A stretch of 40,058 bases of DNA from JAUIAI01 sp049680625 (GTDB taxonomy: Bacteria; Pseudomonadota; Gammaproteobacteria; Burkholderiales; Burkholderiaceae_E), in NCBI GenBank assembly GCA_049680625.1, contig JBAUID010000024.1, positions 1-40,058 on the forward strand. Direction: 5' to 3'. Both the position numbers and the translations under genes were made by a program. Below the pieces are notes generated by a model. That model did no database searches. It saw only the letters and a program-made list of their open reading frames with translations, and was not told where the DNA came from. Below are positions 1 to 7,558 of the stretch, one piece after another; the first letter of the stretch is position 1, and each line of letters opens with the position of its first letter.

Positions 1-553
1 AGTTCGAATAGTAGTCAACCAGCGGCCGGGTTTGTTCCTGATAAACCTGCAAGCGTTTAAGCACGGTTGCTTCTTTATCATCGTCGCGCTGGATCAATGG
101 CTCGCCGGTCGCATCGTCGGTATCGGCCACCCTGGGTGGATTGAAGCGAACGTGATAAACCCGGCCGCTGGCCGGGTGGACCCGGCGTCCACTCATGCGA
201 TCCACAATATCAGAATCAGGGACATCAATCTCAAGCACGAAATCAAGCTTTACATTTGCCTGGCGCATGGCCTCGGCTTGAGGAATCGTGCGTGGGAAAC
301 CGTCAAACAGATAGCCTTTTTGGCAATCCGGCTCCTTCAGGCGGTGAGTGACAAGGCCAATAATAATTTCGTCTGAAACCAGGCCTCCCGAATCCATAAC
401 CGCTTTGGCCTGCCGGCCAAGCGGGGTGCCGGCCTTAACGGCGGCGCGCAGCATATCGCCGGTAGATATTTGCGGGATCCCGAAGGTGGCGCAGATCTGC
501 GCTGCCTGTGTGCCTTTACCGGCTCCCGGTGGCCCCAAGAGAATTAAACGCAT
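1..553 (-). CDS. adk: Adenylate kinase, C-terminus cut by window edge
   Basis: Catalyses ATP + AMP to 2 ADP in the cytoplasm. The ATG at 553-551 opens a frame that runs off the window start, giving about 184 residues of a protein normally near 215, so roughly the last 30 are missing. The N-terminus shows the nucleotide-binding loop GPPGAGKGT (residues 7-15) and the AMP-binding stretch QISTGDMLRAAV. DGFPRT and the LID start SGRRVHPASGRVYH are also present. The LID lacks the four zinc cysteines found in many Gram-positive enzymes, as is usual in gammaproteobacteria. It lies downstream of kdsB on the same strand, separated by about 120 bases, so it may be a separate transcription unit. The truncation is an artefact of the window, not a broken gene. 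Confidence 0.97.
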   Translation of the reverse strand, partial: MRLILLGPPGAGKGTQAAQICATFGIPQISTGDMLRAAVKAGTPLGRQAKAVMDSGGLVSDEIIIGLVTHRLKEPDCQKGYLFDGFPRTIPQAEAMRQANVKLDFVLEIDVPDSDIVDRMSGRRVHPASGRVYHVRFNPPRVADTDDATGEPLIQRDDDKEATVLKRLQVYQEQTRPLVDYYSN

Positions 554-675
554 CTTTCCCTCAAATGAAATGTCGATTGCTTTTGGCGTAAATGTACAGG
601 CAAAGGCTGTGCTGCGTCGTGTCTGAGCCCGGTTTTCTCACGGCGAATCCTGAAAGCTTGCAATCAGGTCCCGAA

Positions 676-1464
676 TCAGGTGCCGGCAAAGTGCGCACGG
701 ACCCGCGCCAGGTCTGCTGGAGTATCCACGCCCCGGGGTGGCGACTGATCCAGGCAAACCGCCCCAATAGTGTGCCCGTGCCAGATCGCTCGTAACTGCT
801 CAAGCGCTTCGGTGTCTTCAAGGGCTGTCCGCGCCAGCCCCGGGTAGGCCCTCAAGTAGTGGACGCGATATCCATAGATACCAACGTGATGCCAGGGCTG
901 CAGCGGGTTTGCGGCGCCCGGCCAGCCGTGGCCGTCAGCGCTGTCGCGACACCACGGAATGGGTGCCCGGGAGAAAAAAATTGCCTGTTCGCGCGCGTTC
1001 AACACCGCTTTGACCACATTGGGGTCCAGAAAAGACTGCATACTGAGAATCGGATGGACCGCGGTTGCCATTGACTCATCAGGGTTGTCAATAAGGCGCT
1101 GGGCGACGCGATCGCAAACTGAACCCGGCATCTGTGGTTCGTCGCCTTGTAGATTGACGACAATTTCATCATCACCCAGCCCGAGCTCAGTGCTGGCCTG
1201 GGCCAGCCGGTCGGTGCCAGACGAGTGATCATCTCGGGTCATGACTGCTTCAAAGCCAGCCGTGGTTACGGCGTCGACAATTTGCGGACTGTCTGTGGCA
1301 ACCGCCACTCGGCTGGCTTTGCTGTTGCGGGCTGCCATGGCCACCCGAACAACCATCGGGATACCAGCGATGTCTGCGAGTGCTTTATCGGGTAAGCGGG
1401 TCGAGCCCAGCCGGGCCGGAATCAAAATCGTATAGGTCAAATCGGTGGCCGAGGTTGATGCCAA
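676..1464 (-). CDS. kdsB: 3-deoxy-manno-octulosonate cytidylyltransferase (CMP-Kdo synthetase)
   Basis: Activates Kdo with CTP to CMP-Kdo, the donor used by WaaA to glycosylate lipid IVA; cytoplasmic. Family signatures seen: TILIPARLGSTRLPDKAL near the N-terminus (nucleotide binding), the DDHSSGTDR segment, VVNLQGDEPQ in the middle (metal/substrate site), and SRAPIPW. The 262-residue frame opens with TTG at 1464-1462. A second in-frame TTG at 1440 would give an N-terminus (MTYTILIPAR) closer to the usual family start, and no in-frame ATG precedes the conserved core. The start is therefore unresolved, but a non-ATG start seems unavoidable. It is the last gene of the exbB-exbD-lpxK-Trm112-kdsB run, an order also known in pseudomonads, which ties it to lipid A/Kdo supply. 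Confidence 0.95.
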   Translation of the reverse strand: MASTSATDLTYTILIPARLGSTRLPDKALADIAGIPMVVRVAMAARNSKASRVAVATDSPQIVDAVTTAGFEAVMTRDDHSSGTDRLAQASTELGLGDDEIVVNLQGDEPQMPGSVCDRVAQRLIDNPDESMATAVHPILSMQSFLDPNVVKAVLNAREQAIFFSRAPIPWCRDSADGHGWPGAANPLQPWHHVGIYGYRVHYLRAYPGLARTALEDTEALEQLRAIWHGHTIGAVCLDQSPPRGVDTPADLARVRAHFAGT

Positions 1465-1503
1465 ATTTGGTAACCTGGTTTGCGTATCACAACACCATCC
1501 GGA

Positions 1504-1701
1504 TTAATCTTGCGGCTCTGTATGACGGGCTTCATCAACCAGCATGACCGGGATGTCATCGCGAATGGGAAAAGCCAGGTGGTCACGCGGGCAAATCAGC
1601 TCTGTGCAAGGCCCATCGTCCACGGGGTCGGTAATCTTCTCCAATTGCAGTGGCCCTTTGCAGATTGGGCAAACAATAATATCTAGCAGACGCTTATCCA
1701 T
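1504..1701 (-). CDS. Trm112/YcaR family small protein
   Basis: A 65-residue protein with the Trm112-like core DKRLLDIIVCPICKGPLQL and later ELICPRDHLAFPIRDDIPVML. The CPIC pair and a single later Cys (CPRD) resemble the zinc-ribbon-derived fold of the family, with one metal Cys apparently absent, as is common in bacterial members. The family function in bacteria is poorly defined; the eukaryotic relative activates methyltransferases. The stop codon of lpxK overlaps a GTG one codon upstream (TAGTG at 1706-1702), so translation could start at that GTG (1704) or at the ATG at 1701. The tight spacing suggests coupling to lpxK. The same small gene sits between lpxK and kdsB in many gammaproteobacteria. 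Confidence 0.9.
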   Translation of the reverse strand: MDKRLLDIIVCPICKGPLQLEKITDPVDDGPCTELICPRDHLAFPIRDDIPVMLVDEARHTEPQD

Positions 1702-1703
1702 CA

Positions 1704-2831
1704 CTATCCATCGAGTTTTTCACAGAGCCAGCTTAACAGGGACGCCGGCGGTTCAGCCGCAATGCTCAGGACGTGAACCCGCGGATCCGGCACACATTTT
1801 ATGGCGTCTTTCTCGGTCATGAGTATCACCGGTTCCGATATTGTGCTGAGCAAGCGGTCATCGATTGCCCCGTGATCGGCTACCGGGTACGGTTGATGGG
1901 TAATTTCAAGCGAATTGAGCAAGTCAAAAAACGACTGTGGCGACGCAATACCGGCAACCGCGGCCAGTGGCTGGTCGGCGATCAACTTGCGAAACTGATC
2001 GATTCGATCTTTGGCCTGTGCTTTTGTTGTCTCGATCGCGGTTGCCACGGTTGCTGCGGTTGGCCGCTCAGTCTTGTGCCGCCATTCTGACAGCGGACAG
2101 ACGCCAGTGACCCGGGTTGTCGAGGTGAACATTACGGGGTGAGAAATAGTTAGAGGCGGATTTGACCCCGGTTCTTTACCCGTCAGGCCCAGGTTGATCA
2201 CTACAGCGTCCATGGATGGCAGGTGAGATAGAGGTTCCCGCAGCGGCCCGGCTGGCAGCAACTTGCCATTTCCAGCGCCGCGCCGATCAAATACGGCCAG
2301 TTCAAAATGCCGCATCAGGCCGGTGTGCTGCAGTCCGTCGTCGGACACAATGACTTCGAGATCGGGGTATGTGTGAATCAACAACTCGATGGCTCGCGCC
2401 CGTTCAATGCTGACGGCTACGGGCACGCCGGTAGCTCGCGCAAGCAGCAGGGCTTCGTCGCCAACCTGCGCCACGGTGCTCTTGCTATTCACGACGGACG
2501 CTGCCTGGTTTCTGGCCGAGCCTGCGCCGCGACAAACAACCGCCGTCTGCTTACCTTGTCCGATGAGAAAGCGGCTGATGGCAATGGTGATCGGTGTCTT
2601 GCCGGCGCCGCCGGCTACCAGGTTGCCAACAACAACAATTACCGGGTGGCGTGGCGAGTTTTTTGCACTTGTTTTCCGCTTAACAATGAGCGCGCGATTG
2701 TGAGCAGACCTTCTTGCTGTCAGCCGGCATAGCGGGCTCAGGAGGGCGTTAATAAAACGGCGGATGATGTTGGGCTGCATCGCAAACCAGTGATTCGTAA
2801 TCACCCGTTCGATGCGGGCAGCCAGTTTCAC
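1704..2831 (-). CDS. lpxK: Tetraacyldisaccharide 4'-kinase
   Basis: Phosphorylates the 4' position of the lipid A disaccharide precursor to form lipid IVA; a monotopic inner-membrane enzyme. The protein is 375 residues, slightly longer than typical members (about 330). It shows a P-loop GNLVAGGAGKTP (residues 69-80) and the catalytic SDDGLQH (163-169). The first 30 residues contain the hydrophobic/basic helix expected for membrane association. The start codon is GTG at 2831-2829, overlapping the exbD stop as GTGA, a classic translational-coupling arrangement. A Gln/Thr/Ala-rich insertion around residues 265-290 (AATVATAIETTKAQAKDRID) may account for part of the extra length. Confidence 0.96.
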   Translation of the reverse strand: MKLAARIERVITNHWFAMQPNIIRRFINALLSPLCRLTARRSAHNRALIVKRKTSAKNSPRHPVIVVVGNLVAGGAGKTPITIAISRFLIGQGKQTAVVCRGAGSARNQAASVVNSKSTVAQVGDEALLLARATGVPVAVSIERARAIELLIHTYPDLEVIVSDDGLQHTGLMRHFELAVFDRRGAGNGKLLPAGPLREPLSHLPSMDAVVINLGLTGKEPGSNPPLTISHPVMFTSTTRVTGVCPLSEWRHKTERPTAATVATAIETTKAQAKDRIDQFRKLIADQPLAAVAGIASPQSFFDLLNSLEITHQPYPVADHGAIDDRLLSTISEPVILMTEKDAIKCVPDPRVHVLSIAAEPPASLLSWLCEKLDG

Positions 2832-3253
2832 TTGGACGCCGAACCACCCTCTGCGGCGAAAGTTACTTTTTCCAGACCAGCCATTCGCGCCGCGTCGAGT
2901 ACTGAAATCACGGACTGATGGCTGGCACCGCCGTCAGCATAAATAACCACCATTGGTGACTGGCGTTTCGCTGCCAGTCGCCTCATCGCTGAGGTTAACG
3001 CGGTAACGGATAAGGACTCTGGTTTTTCACTGGCCAACTTGTATTGACCGTCGGCCGTGACGGCCACAACAATTTCATCCGGCGTTTCGGCCGTCTGTTC
3101 TTTTGAAGCACTGGGCAGATCAACTTTGAGTTGCGTAAAACGACTAAATGTTGTGCTGACCATCAGAAAAATAAGCACAACTAGCAATAAGTCAATTAGC
3201 GGAATGAAATTGATTTCAGGTTCGTCGTGTTGCGACTGGCGGCGAAAATTCAT
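2828..3253 (-). CDS. exbD: ExbD/TolR family biopolymer transport protein
   Basis: Partner of ExbB in a proton-driven inner-membrane energiser. The 141-residue protein has a short cytoplasmic N-terminus, one membrane helix (about residues 15-35) and a periplasmic domain. In the helix, NFIPLIDLLLVVLIFLMV carries Asp21, the position equivalent to the proton-carrying Asp of ExbD/TolR. The periplasmic part ends with the family-type VVIYADGGASHQSVISVLDAARMAGLEKV. It follows exbB by 17 bases and overlaps lpxK by four. No tonB is adjacent, so whether this pair serves TonB, a Tol-like system or another client cannot be read from the window. In several gammaproteobacteria the pair is linked to lpxK and kdsB exactly like this. 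Confidence 0.94.
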   Translation of the reverse strand: MNFRRQSQHDEPEINFIPLIDLLLVVLIFLMVSTTFSRFTQLKVDLPSASKEQTAETPDEIVVAVTADGQYKLASEKPESLSVTALTSAMRRLAAKRQSPMVVIYADGGASHQSVISVLDAARMAGLEKVTFAAEGGSASK

Positions 3254-3270
3254 GCAGTTATCGACTCGCC

Positions 3271-3891
3271 TCAGGTTTTATCTTTACTGACGCTGGCAGC
3301 CATCAGTTCATCGGTCAGGCGTAATGCCTGTTGCTCCATATCGGCCATGTAGTTCTCAACGCGGGTGCGAAAGTGGCGATAACAAATCAATGCCGGAATC
3401 GCCACCAGGATCCCCAAGGCCGTGTTGTAGAGCGCAACCGAAATACCGTAGGCCATTCGCTGCGGATCAACCCCGTCGGTGGTTTGTGAGCCAAAAATTT
3501 CGATCATGCCAACCACGGTGCCGAACAAGCCAAGCAGCGGAGCAATCGTGGCAATCGTACCCAGCGCCGGCAAAAACTTGCCAAGATCATGGGCCACACC
3601 GCGACCGGTTTCTTCCATCGTTTCTTTGATCGAGGCGCGCTGTGCGCCGGCCCGACGCAGTCCGCTGGCCAGCACCTTGCCCAGTGGCGACGTGCGTGCG
3701 AGTTTGCCGACAAGGTCTGGGGTGATCTGGCGGTTACGCAGTAGGGTGAGTACCTCGTCGAGCAGGCCAGGCGGCAAAATCTGGGCCCGGCGCAGCGATA
3801 AGAAGCGTTCGATAATCAGGGCGACGCAAACGATCGACGAAAGAATCAGGAACCATACGGGCCAGCCAGCGGCCTGGATCAATGAGAACAA
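3271..3891 (-). CDS. exbB: MotA/TolQ/ExbB proton-channel family protein
   Basis: Forms the proton channel with the neighbouring ExbD. The protein has 206 residues. Membrane segments lie at about residues 10-30 (WPVWFLILSSIVCVALIIER), 105-130 (LPALGTIATIAPLLGLFGTVVGMIEIF) and 148-172 (GISVALYNTALGILVAIPALI), with a large cytoplasmic loop between the first two, as in ExbB/TolQ. The conserved LGTIATIAPLLGLFGTVVGMI segment is clear. The start codon is TTG at 3891-3889. It is preceded by a textbook GGAGG (3902-3898) six bases upstream, which strongly supports this start over any ATG. It is the first gene of the minus-strand operon running to kdsB. Confidence 0.94.
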   Translation of the reverse strand: MFSLIQAAGWPVWFLILSSIVCVALIIERFLSLRRAQILPPGLLDEVLTLLRNRQITPDLVGKLARTSPLGKVLASGLRRAGAQRASIKETMEETGRGVAHDLGKFLPALGTIATIAPLLGLFGTVVGMIEIFGSQTTDGVDPQRMAYGISVALYNTALGILVAIPALICYRHFRTRVENYMADMEQQALRLTDELMAASVSKDKT

Positions 3892-4089
3892 CGGATGCCT
3901 CCGGAAGCATGCAATCGGTCAGAAAGGGGCAGAAAAACAATCGGGTGGAAGAATTTTCCGTGCCAACCGAACGCAACCCGGCTACTTTATCAGTGCAGCC
4001 TGAACACGCGAATCGACACACACTCTATTGTCCTGATTTACGCCGTCTTGGGCAAATGAGTTGCGCTCAATTGTGCAACCGGGAAGGTT

Positions 4090-4139
4090 GGCTGTGGCTG
4101 GCTGTGGCTGGCTGTGGCTGGCTGTGGCTGCCTGTGGAT
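4090..4139. repeat. 10-bp tandem repeat, four perfect copies plus one degenerate
   Basis: The unit GGCTGTGGCT is repeated perfectly at 4090-4099, 4100-4109, 4110-4119 and 4120-4129. A fifth, degenerate unit (8 of 10 matches) follows at 4130-4139. TGTGG therefore recurs at 4093, 4103, 4113, 4123 and 4133, exactly one helical turn apart. The last TGTGG is part of TGTGGATAA (4133-4141), the reverse complement of the consensus DnaA box TTATCCACA. Short arrays like this are prone to slippage, so copy number may vary between strains. Confidence 0.9.
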
Positions 4140-4141
4140 AA
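4133..4141 (-). promoter_or_regulatory. DnaA-box-like 9-mer
   Basis: TGTGGATAA is an exact reverse complement of the DnaA box TTATCCACA. A partial second copy (TGTGGATAT) lies at 4311-4319, just before xseA. With no other origin features nearby, this is a candidate DnaA-binding or chance site and not a replication origin. Confidence 0.4.
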
Positions 4142-4220
4142 CCCTGTGCAAAACTTTGCCAACCGATAGGTTGCTGAGCTGGCCAATCCAGACCCGGGGT
4201 TTTATCGAAAATCTCGGTAA

Positions 4221-4226
4221 TATAAT
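4221..4226 (+). promoter_or_regulatory. Possible -10 element for xseA
   Basis: A perfect TATAAT sits 129 bases before the xseA start. The region 17-18 bases upstream (GGTTTT) is a poor -35. The call rests on the -10 and its placement alone. Confidence 0.35.
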
Positions 4227-4354
4227 CACTGCTTTAAAATCAATGCCTTAGAGAATTATCCCCTGGAATTAAAGGGGTCTTTTCGGTGCTACCCGCTGGT
4301 TGGGTCTGCCTGTGGATATCAGTGCCACTAAAAGCCTTAAAAACAAGGGAAATT

Positions 4355-5716
4355 ATGCGTTACGGCGAACATTCAGAATCCCGTTCAAACGATGGTCGGG
4401 CGATTCCGGTCAGCGCGCTGAATCGCGCCGTTTCGCAGTTGCTCGGCAGCAGCTTTCCAATGCTCTGGGTGAGCGGCGAAGTATCGAACTTTACGCGCGC
4501 CGCCAGTGGCCATTGTTACTTTTCTCTCAAAGACAAGAACGCGCAGGTGCGAGCCGTTTTGTTTCGTTCGCGGGCCCAGGCTGCACCGGTGTCGCTGCGC
4601 AATGGTTTGCAGATAGAAGTACTTGCCGCTGTTAGCTTGTACGAGCCACGGGGTGACTTCCAGATTACCGTTGAAAATGTTCGCCTGGCCGGTACCGGAG
4701 ACTTGCATCAGCAGTTTGTTGAATTGAAGAACCGCCTGCAGGCTGAAGGCTTGTTCGACGTCGACCGTAAACGTGTCCTGCCATCGATGCCCCGCAGCAT
4801 CGGGGTTGTAACGTCGTTGCAGGCAGCGGCGCTGCGCGATGTGCTGATTACCCTGCGTCGGCGTGCGCCACATCTGCAGGTTGTCGTTTATCCAACCCCG
4901 GTGCAAGGCGACGATGCCCCTGCCAGCATCGTGCGGGCACTGGCCAAAGCGTCATTACGGGCGGAATGTGATGTGCTGCTGCTGGTCAGAGGCGGCGGCT
5001 CAATCGAAGATTTGTGGGCGTTTAATGCAGAAAGTGTTGCCCGCGCGATTCGAGCAAGCAATCTGCCGGTTATTGTTGGTGTCGGCCATGAATCTGACGT
5101 CACTATTGCCGATTTTGCCGCCGACATGAGGGCGCCCACACCCACCGGTGCTGCCACCATTGTTGCACCCGATAGTGAAGAATTGCGGCGCCAGATAAGC
5201 GGGCTTGGTCGCCTGCTGGCGCAGGCCTGGCAACGCCGCCACCGCGAACTGGAGCAGCGGATTGACACCGCGTGGCGGCTGTTGCCGTCTCCGGCCGGGC
5301 AGTTGCTGGCCCGCCAGGCGCGTATCCACGACGCGGCACGAAATCTCGTACGTCAGTTTGCCTACTTGCAGCAACGCCGGGAGCAGCGTATGCAGCTGGC
5401 GAGAGGCCGGCTGAGAGTGCCGGATATTGGCGTGCCGGCCAGTCGTATAGTTTTTCAAGAGCAGCGTCTTACCCGCGCTTTGAAGCGACTGCTCGAAGCA
5501 CGCACCCAGCAACTGCACACGGCGGCTGCCCAGTTGCGGCTGGTCAGCCCGCAGGCGGTGCTAGAGCGTGGTTACTCAATCGTGCGCGATGAGACTGGCC
5601 AGGTGGTGAGTCGCGCGGGTCGGGTTGCGCCGGGCAATACCCTGGACATCCTGATGGCTGATGGCGCGGTTGACGCGGTGGTCAGGCAAGTACACCCACC
5701 AAAATCGTCAACCTGA
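4355..5716 (+). CDS. xseA: Exodeoxyribonuclease VII large subunit
   Basis: Large, catalytic subunit of ExoVII, which degrades single-stranded DNA in both directions; cytoplasmic. The N-terminus carries the OB-fold (IPVSALNRAVSQLLGSSFPMLWVSGEVSNF and GHCYFSLKD). The core has SIGVVTSLQAAALRDVL, LVRGGGSIEDLWAFN, and GVGHESDVTIADFAADMRAPTPTGAA. These are the hallmark XseA motifs. A long charged helical segment follows, then QAVLERGYSIVRDETGQVVS near the C-terminus. The frame is open from 4286, but I choose the ATG at 4355 (453 residues). It is preceded by AAGGGA and begins right before the conserved OB-fold. The small subunit gene xseB is not in this window. Confidence 0.96.
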   Translation: MRYGEHSESRSNDGRAIPVSALNRAVSQLLGSSFPMLWVSGEVSNFTRAASGHCYFSLKDKNAQVRAVLFRSRAQAAPVSLRNGLQIEVLAAVSLYEPRGDFQITVENVRLAGTGDLHQQFVELKNRLQAEGLFDVDRKRVLPSMPRSIGVVTSLQAAALRDVLITLRRRAPHLQVVVYPTPVQGDDAPASIVRALAKASLRAECDVLLLVRGGGSIEDLWAFNAESVARAIRASNLPVIVGVGHESDVTIADFAADMRAPTPTGAATIVAPDSEELRRQISGLGRLLAQAWQRRHRELEQRIDTAWRLLPSPAGQLLARQARIHDAARNLVRQFAYLQQRREQRMQLARGRLRVPDIGVPASRIVFQEQRLTRALKRLLEARTQQLHTAAAQLRLVSPQAVLERGYSIVRDETGQVVSRAGRVAPGNTLDILMADGAVDAVVRQVHPPKSST

Positions 5717-5947
5717 TTCGTCGGGGGCGGAGACAGAAAATGCCAATGCGGGCAGCTTTATGTCAAGCCTTTTGCTCGGTTTGTCCGGTAGGTGCTGCAA
5801 TTGAAACGAATATTCAGATGAATAAACCGATTGTTAACAGGTCTTGATAGCGGCGGCTGACTCAGTCGGTATACGATAACGCCCGGACTGAGCGGGGCAA
5901 ATGTTCACTGCAACCGCCGGCACAATACAACCAATCAGAGGATACGC

Positions 5948-6529
5948 ATGGAACATAAATTGCCTGAACTACCATATGCAATGGACGCACTGGCCCCGAA
6001 TATCTCTAAAGAAACGCTTGAGTTTCACTATGGCAAGCATCATCAGACCTATGTGACCAACCTGAACAATTTGATCAAAGGCACCAAGTTTGAGTCGATG
6101 AGCCTCGAAGAGATTGTTGCCAGTGCAGACGGTGGCGTATTTAATAATGCCGCCCAGATCTGGAATCACACGTTTTACTGGAACTCCCTGTCGCCCAATG
6201 GCGGCGGCGCACCCAGTGGTGTCGTGGCGGATGCCATCAACAAAAAATGGGGCTCGGCTGATAAGTTCATGGAAGCCTTCAACGCTTCAGCGGCCGGCAA
6301 TTTTGGCTCGGGTTGGACATGGCTGGTCAAAACCAAAGACGGGTCAGTCGACATCGTAAACACCAGTAACGCAGCCACCCCGCTGGGCTCAGCAAACACC
6401 CCGTTGCTGACCTGTGATGTATGGGAGCACGCTTATTACATCGATTACCGCAACAGCCGTCCCAACTACCTCGGAGCATTCTGGAAGTTGGTTAACTGGG
6501 ATTTTGCCAATGCCAACATGGCGGCCTGA
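5948..6529 (+). CDS. sodB: Superoxide dismutase [Fe]
   Basis: Converts superoxide to oxygen and hydrogen peroxide in the cytoplasm. The 193 residues match the usual size of bacterial FeSOD. Metal ligands are visible: His27 (LEFHYGKHH), His74 (AAQIWNHTFYW), Asp157 and His161 (DVWEHAYYIDYRN). Gln70, next to the second ligand, is the position typical of the iron-specific form; Mn enzymes place the equivalent Gln later, in the C-terminal half. The start ATG has AGAGG about 7 bases upstream. It stands alone after xseA with a 231-base gap, so it probably has its own promoter, though I could not define one convincingly. Confidence 0.97.
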   Translation: MEHKLPELPYAMDALAPNISKETLEFHYGKHHQTYVTNLNNLIKGTKFESMSLEEIVASADGGVFNNAAQIWNHTFYWNSLSPNGGGAPSGVVADAINKKWGSADKFMEAFNASAAGNFGSGWTWLVKTKDGSVDIVNTSNAATPLGSANTPLLTCDVWEHAYYIDYRNSRPNYLGAFWKLVNWDFANANMAA

Positions 6530-6563
6530 GATAACTCGATTTCTTTCTGGGAGGATGTGACTA

Positions 6564-6821
6564 ATGGGTATCATCTCAACGTTGATAATTGGCCTGATTG
6601 CCGGGGCTATCGCAAAATTCATCATGCCGGGTAAGCAAGGTGGCGGCATCATCGTGACCATGTTGCTTGGTGTCGTTGGCTCGCTTCTGGCGTCATACGC
6701 AGGCCAGTTTCTTGGACTGTACACAGCGGGGCAAGGCGCCGGCCTGGTCGGCTCTGTAGTCGGTGCATTGATTGTGCTGGTTATTTACGGCATGGTTAGC
6801 AAAGGCAAGTCAGCGCCTTAA
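6564..6821 (+). CDS. GlsB/YeaQ/YmgE family membrane protein
   Basis: A small (85-residue) glycine-rich inner-membrane protein with three predicted hydrophobic segments: about residues 3-20 (IISTLIIGLIAGAIAKFI), 28-48 (GIIVTMLLGVVGSLLASYAG) and 60-78 (LVGSVVGALIVLVIYGMV). The pattern matches the transglycosylase-associated/YeaQ family, which is tied to general stress responses; its molecular role is not known. A GGAGG lies upstream of the ATG. It follows sodB by 34 bases with no terminator between, so cotranscription with sodB is possible. That would fit a stress role, but it is inference. A strong terminator follows immediately. Confidence 0.85.
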   Translation: MGIISTLIIGLIAGAIAKFIMPGKQGGGIIVTMLLGVVGSLLASYAGQFLGLYTAGQGAGLVGSVVGALIVLVIYGMVSKGKSAP

Positions 6822-6836
6822 ATCAGGGCAGGTACC

Positions 6837-6875
6837 AAAAAGCCGGCAGATCATTGATTTGCCGGCTTTTTTTTT
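6837..6875. terminator. Bidirectional intrinsic terminator
   Basis: Stem AAAAGCCGGCA (6838-6848) pairs with TGCCGGCTTTT (6860-6870) around an 11-base loop. A run of T follows on the plus strand, and a run of A precedes it (T on the minus strand). It sits between the convergent GlsB-type gene and the DUF192 gene, so it can serve both. Confidence 0.9.
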
Positions 6876-6897
6876 ACGCCTTTGGCTGGATCGGAAC

Positions 6898-7398
6898 CTA
6901 TTGGGCAAAAAACTCCTTGGATCGCAACTGCGATCCAGCCCGCACACCTTTGGCTTTAAACCAGCCTTGCTCCATTTCCAGCGCAAAGGCGACCGGTTCA
7001 GCGGAGCAATGACTGTCTTCCGTTTTTGGGGCCATGTCTTCAATATTTACGATTCGCCCGTCGTTGGCTATGAAGGCAATTGACAGGGGTAGCGGTGTGT
7101 TTTTCATCCAGAAGCATTGCCGTTGCGGCTGATCAAACACAAACAGCATGCCGGTATTTAATGCGAGGCTTTCGCGAAACATCAGGCCGCGCATTCGTGA
7201 CTCGTGAGTGTTGGCCAGTTCGGCACGGATCAAATGCATGCCCGTTTGCAAAACCACTTCGGGTAGTTGTGGCTGTGCTGAGTCCTGGGTGACGGCTGGC
7301 GCAGACCAGCCAAGGCTGGCACCTGCAATCAGGGCCTGAAAGAGTGCGCGCGTCGTTTGCTTATTCTTTCTGCAGGCCGGCGCGTCGAATTTGCTCAA
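6898..7398 (-). CDS. DUF192 family exported protein
   Basis: Contains the DUF192 core: residues resembling AELANTHESRMRGLMFRES, TGMLFVFDQPQRQCFWMKNT, LPLSIAFIANDGRIVNIEDM and, near the end, VAFALEMEQGWFKAKGVRAG. The family's biochemical role is unknown. Upstream of the core is a signal-peptide-like stretch (RALFQALIAGASLGWSAPA), implying export. The start is unresolved. The frame is open to 7533, but the ATGs there lie inside the neighbouring small gene. I place the start at the TTG at 7398-7396 (166 residues), which leaves a basic n-region before the hydrophobic stretch, but no good ribosome-binding site supports it. It overlaps the 3' end of the upstream gene by 38 bases, suggesting coupled translation. 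Confidence 0.85.
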   Translation of the reverse strand: MSKFDAPACRKNKQTTRALFQALIAGASLGWSAPAVTQDSAQPQLPEVVLQTGMHLIRAELANTHESRMRGLMFRESLALNTGMLFVFDQPQRQCFWMKNTPLPLSIAFIANDGRIVNIEDMAPKTEDSHCSAEPVAFALEMEQGWFKAKGVRAGSQLRSKEFFAQ

Positions 7399-7558
7399 GC
7401 CGTTTGGCTTCGGGCGATTCAGGATCTTTTGTACGCTCGTGCAGGTCGGCAGCCATTTCCTTTTCGAGATCCGCATTGGTTTTCGGGGCTTCCTTGGCAA
7501 AACCAGGGCCAACAGCCAGCAGGCCGGCGGCAATGATAGATATAAACAAACGGGTCAT
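7361..7558 (-). CDS. Small exported protein of unknown function
   Basis: A 65-residue protein starting at an ATG (7558-7556) with GGAG seven bases upstream. The N-terminus MTRLFISIIAAGLLAVGPGFA is a convincing signal peptide with likely cleavage after FA. The mature part is only about 44 residues, highly charged and predicted helical (KEAPKTNADLEKEMAADLHE, then RLEQIRRAGLQKE). I do not recognise a family. It is followed by, and overlaps, the DUF192 gene on the same strand. It may be a periplasmic helical peptide or part of the same small operon. Confidence 0.7.
   Translation of the reverse strand: MTRLFISIIAAGLLAVGPGFAKEAPKTNADLEKEMAADLHERTKDPESPEAKRLEQIRRAGLQKE

Larger units (their letters stand above)
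3892..4354. other. Intergenic region between exbB and xseA
   Basis: 463 bases between divergent genes. It holds the exbB ribosome-binding site, a 10-bp tandem array, a DnaA-box-like 9-mer and a perfect TATAAT hexamer at 4221-4226. The frames crossing it in either direction are low-complexity (for example QPQPATASHSQPQP on the minus strand) and look non-coding. No RNA gene was recognised. Confidence 0.7.

Noticed and set aside
4090..4139. CRISPR array
   Set aside because: The units are contiguous 10-mers with no spacers, and there are no cas genes.
4038..4229. Minus-strand frame with Gln-Pro and Ser-His-Gln repeats
   Set aside because: It merely reads through the 10-bp tandem repeat and has no upstream ribosome-binding site.
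4090..4320. Replication origin
   Set aside because: One exact and one partial DnaA-box-like word, no AT-rich unwinding element and no dnaA, dnaN, mnmG or parAB neighbours.
4385..4906. 173-codon antisense frame inside xseA
   Set aside because: Shadow of a well-supported coding frame with no ribosome-binding site or recognisable domain.
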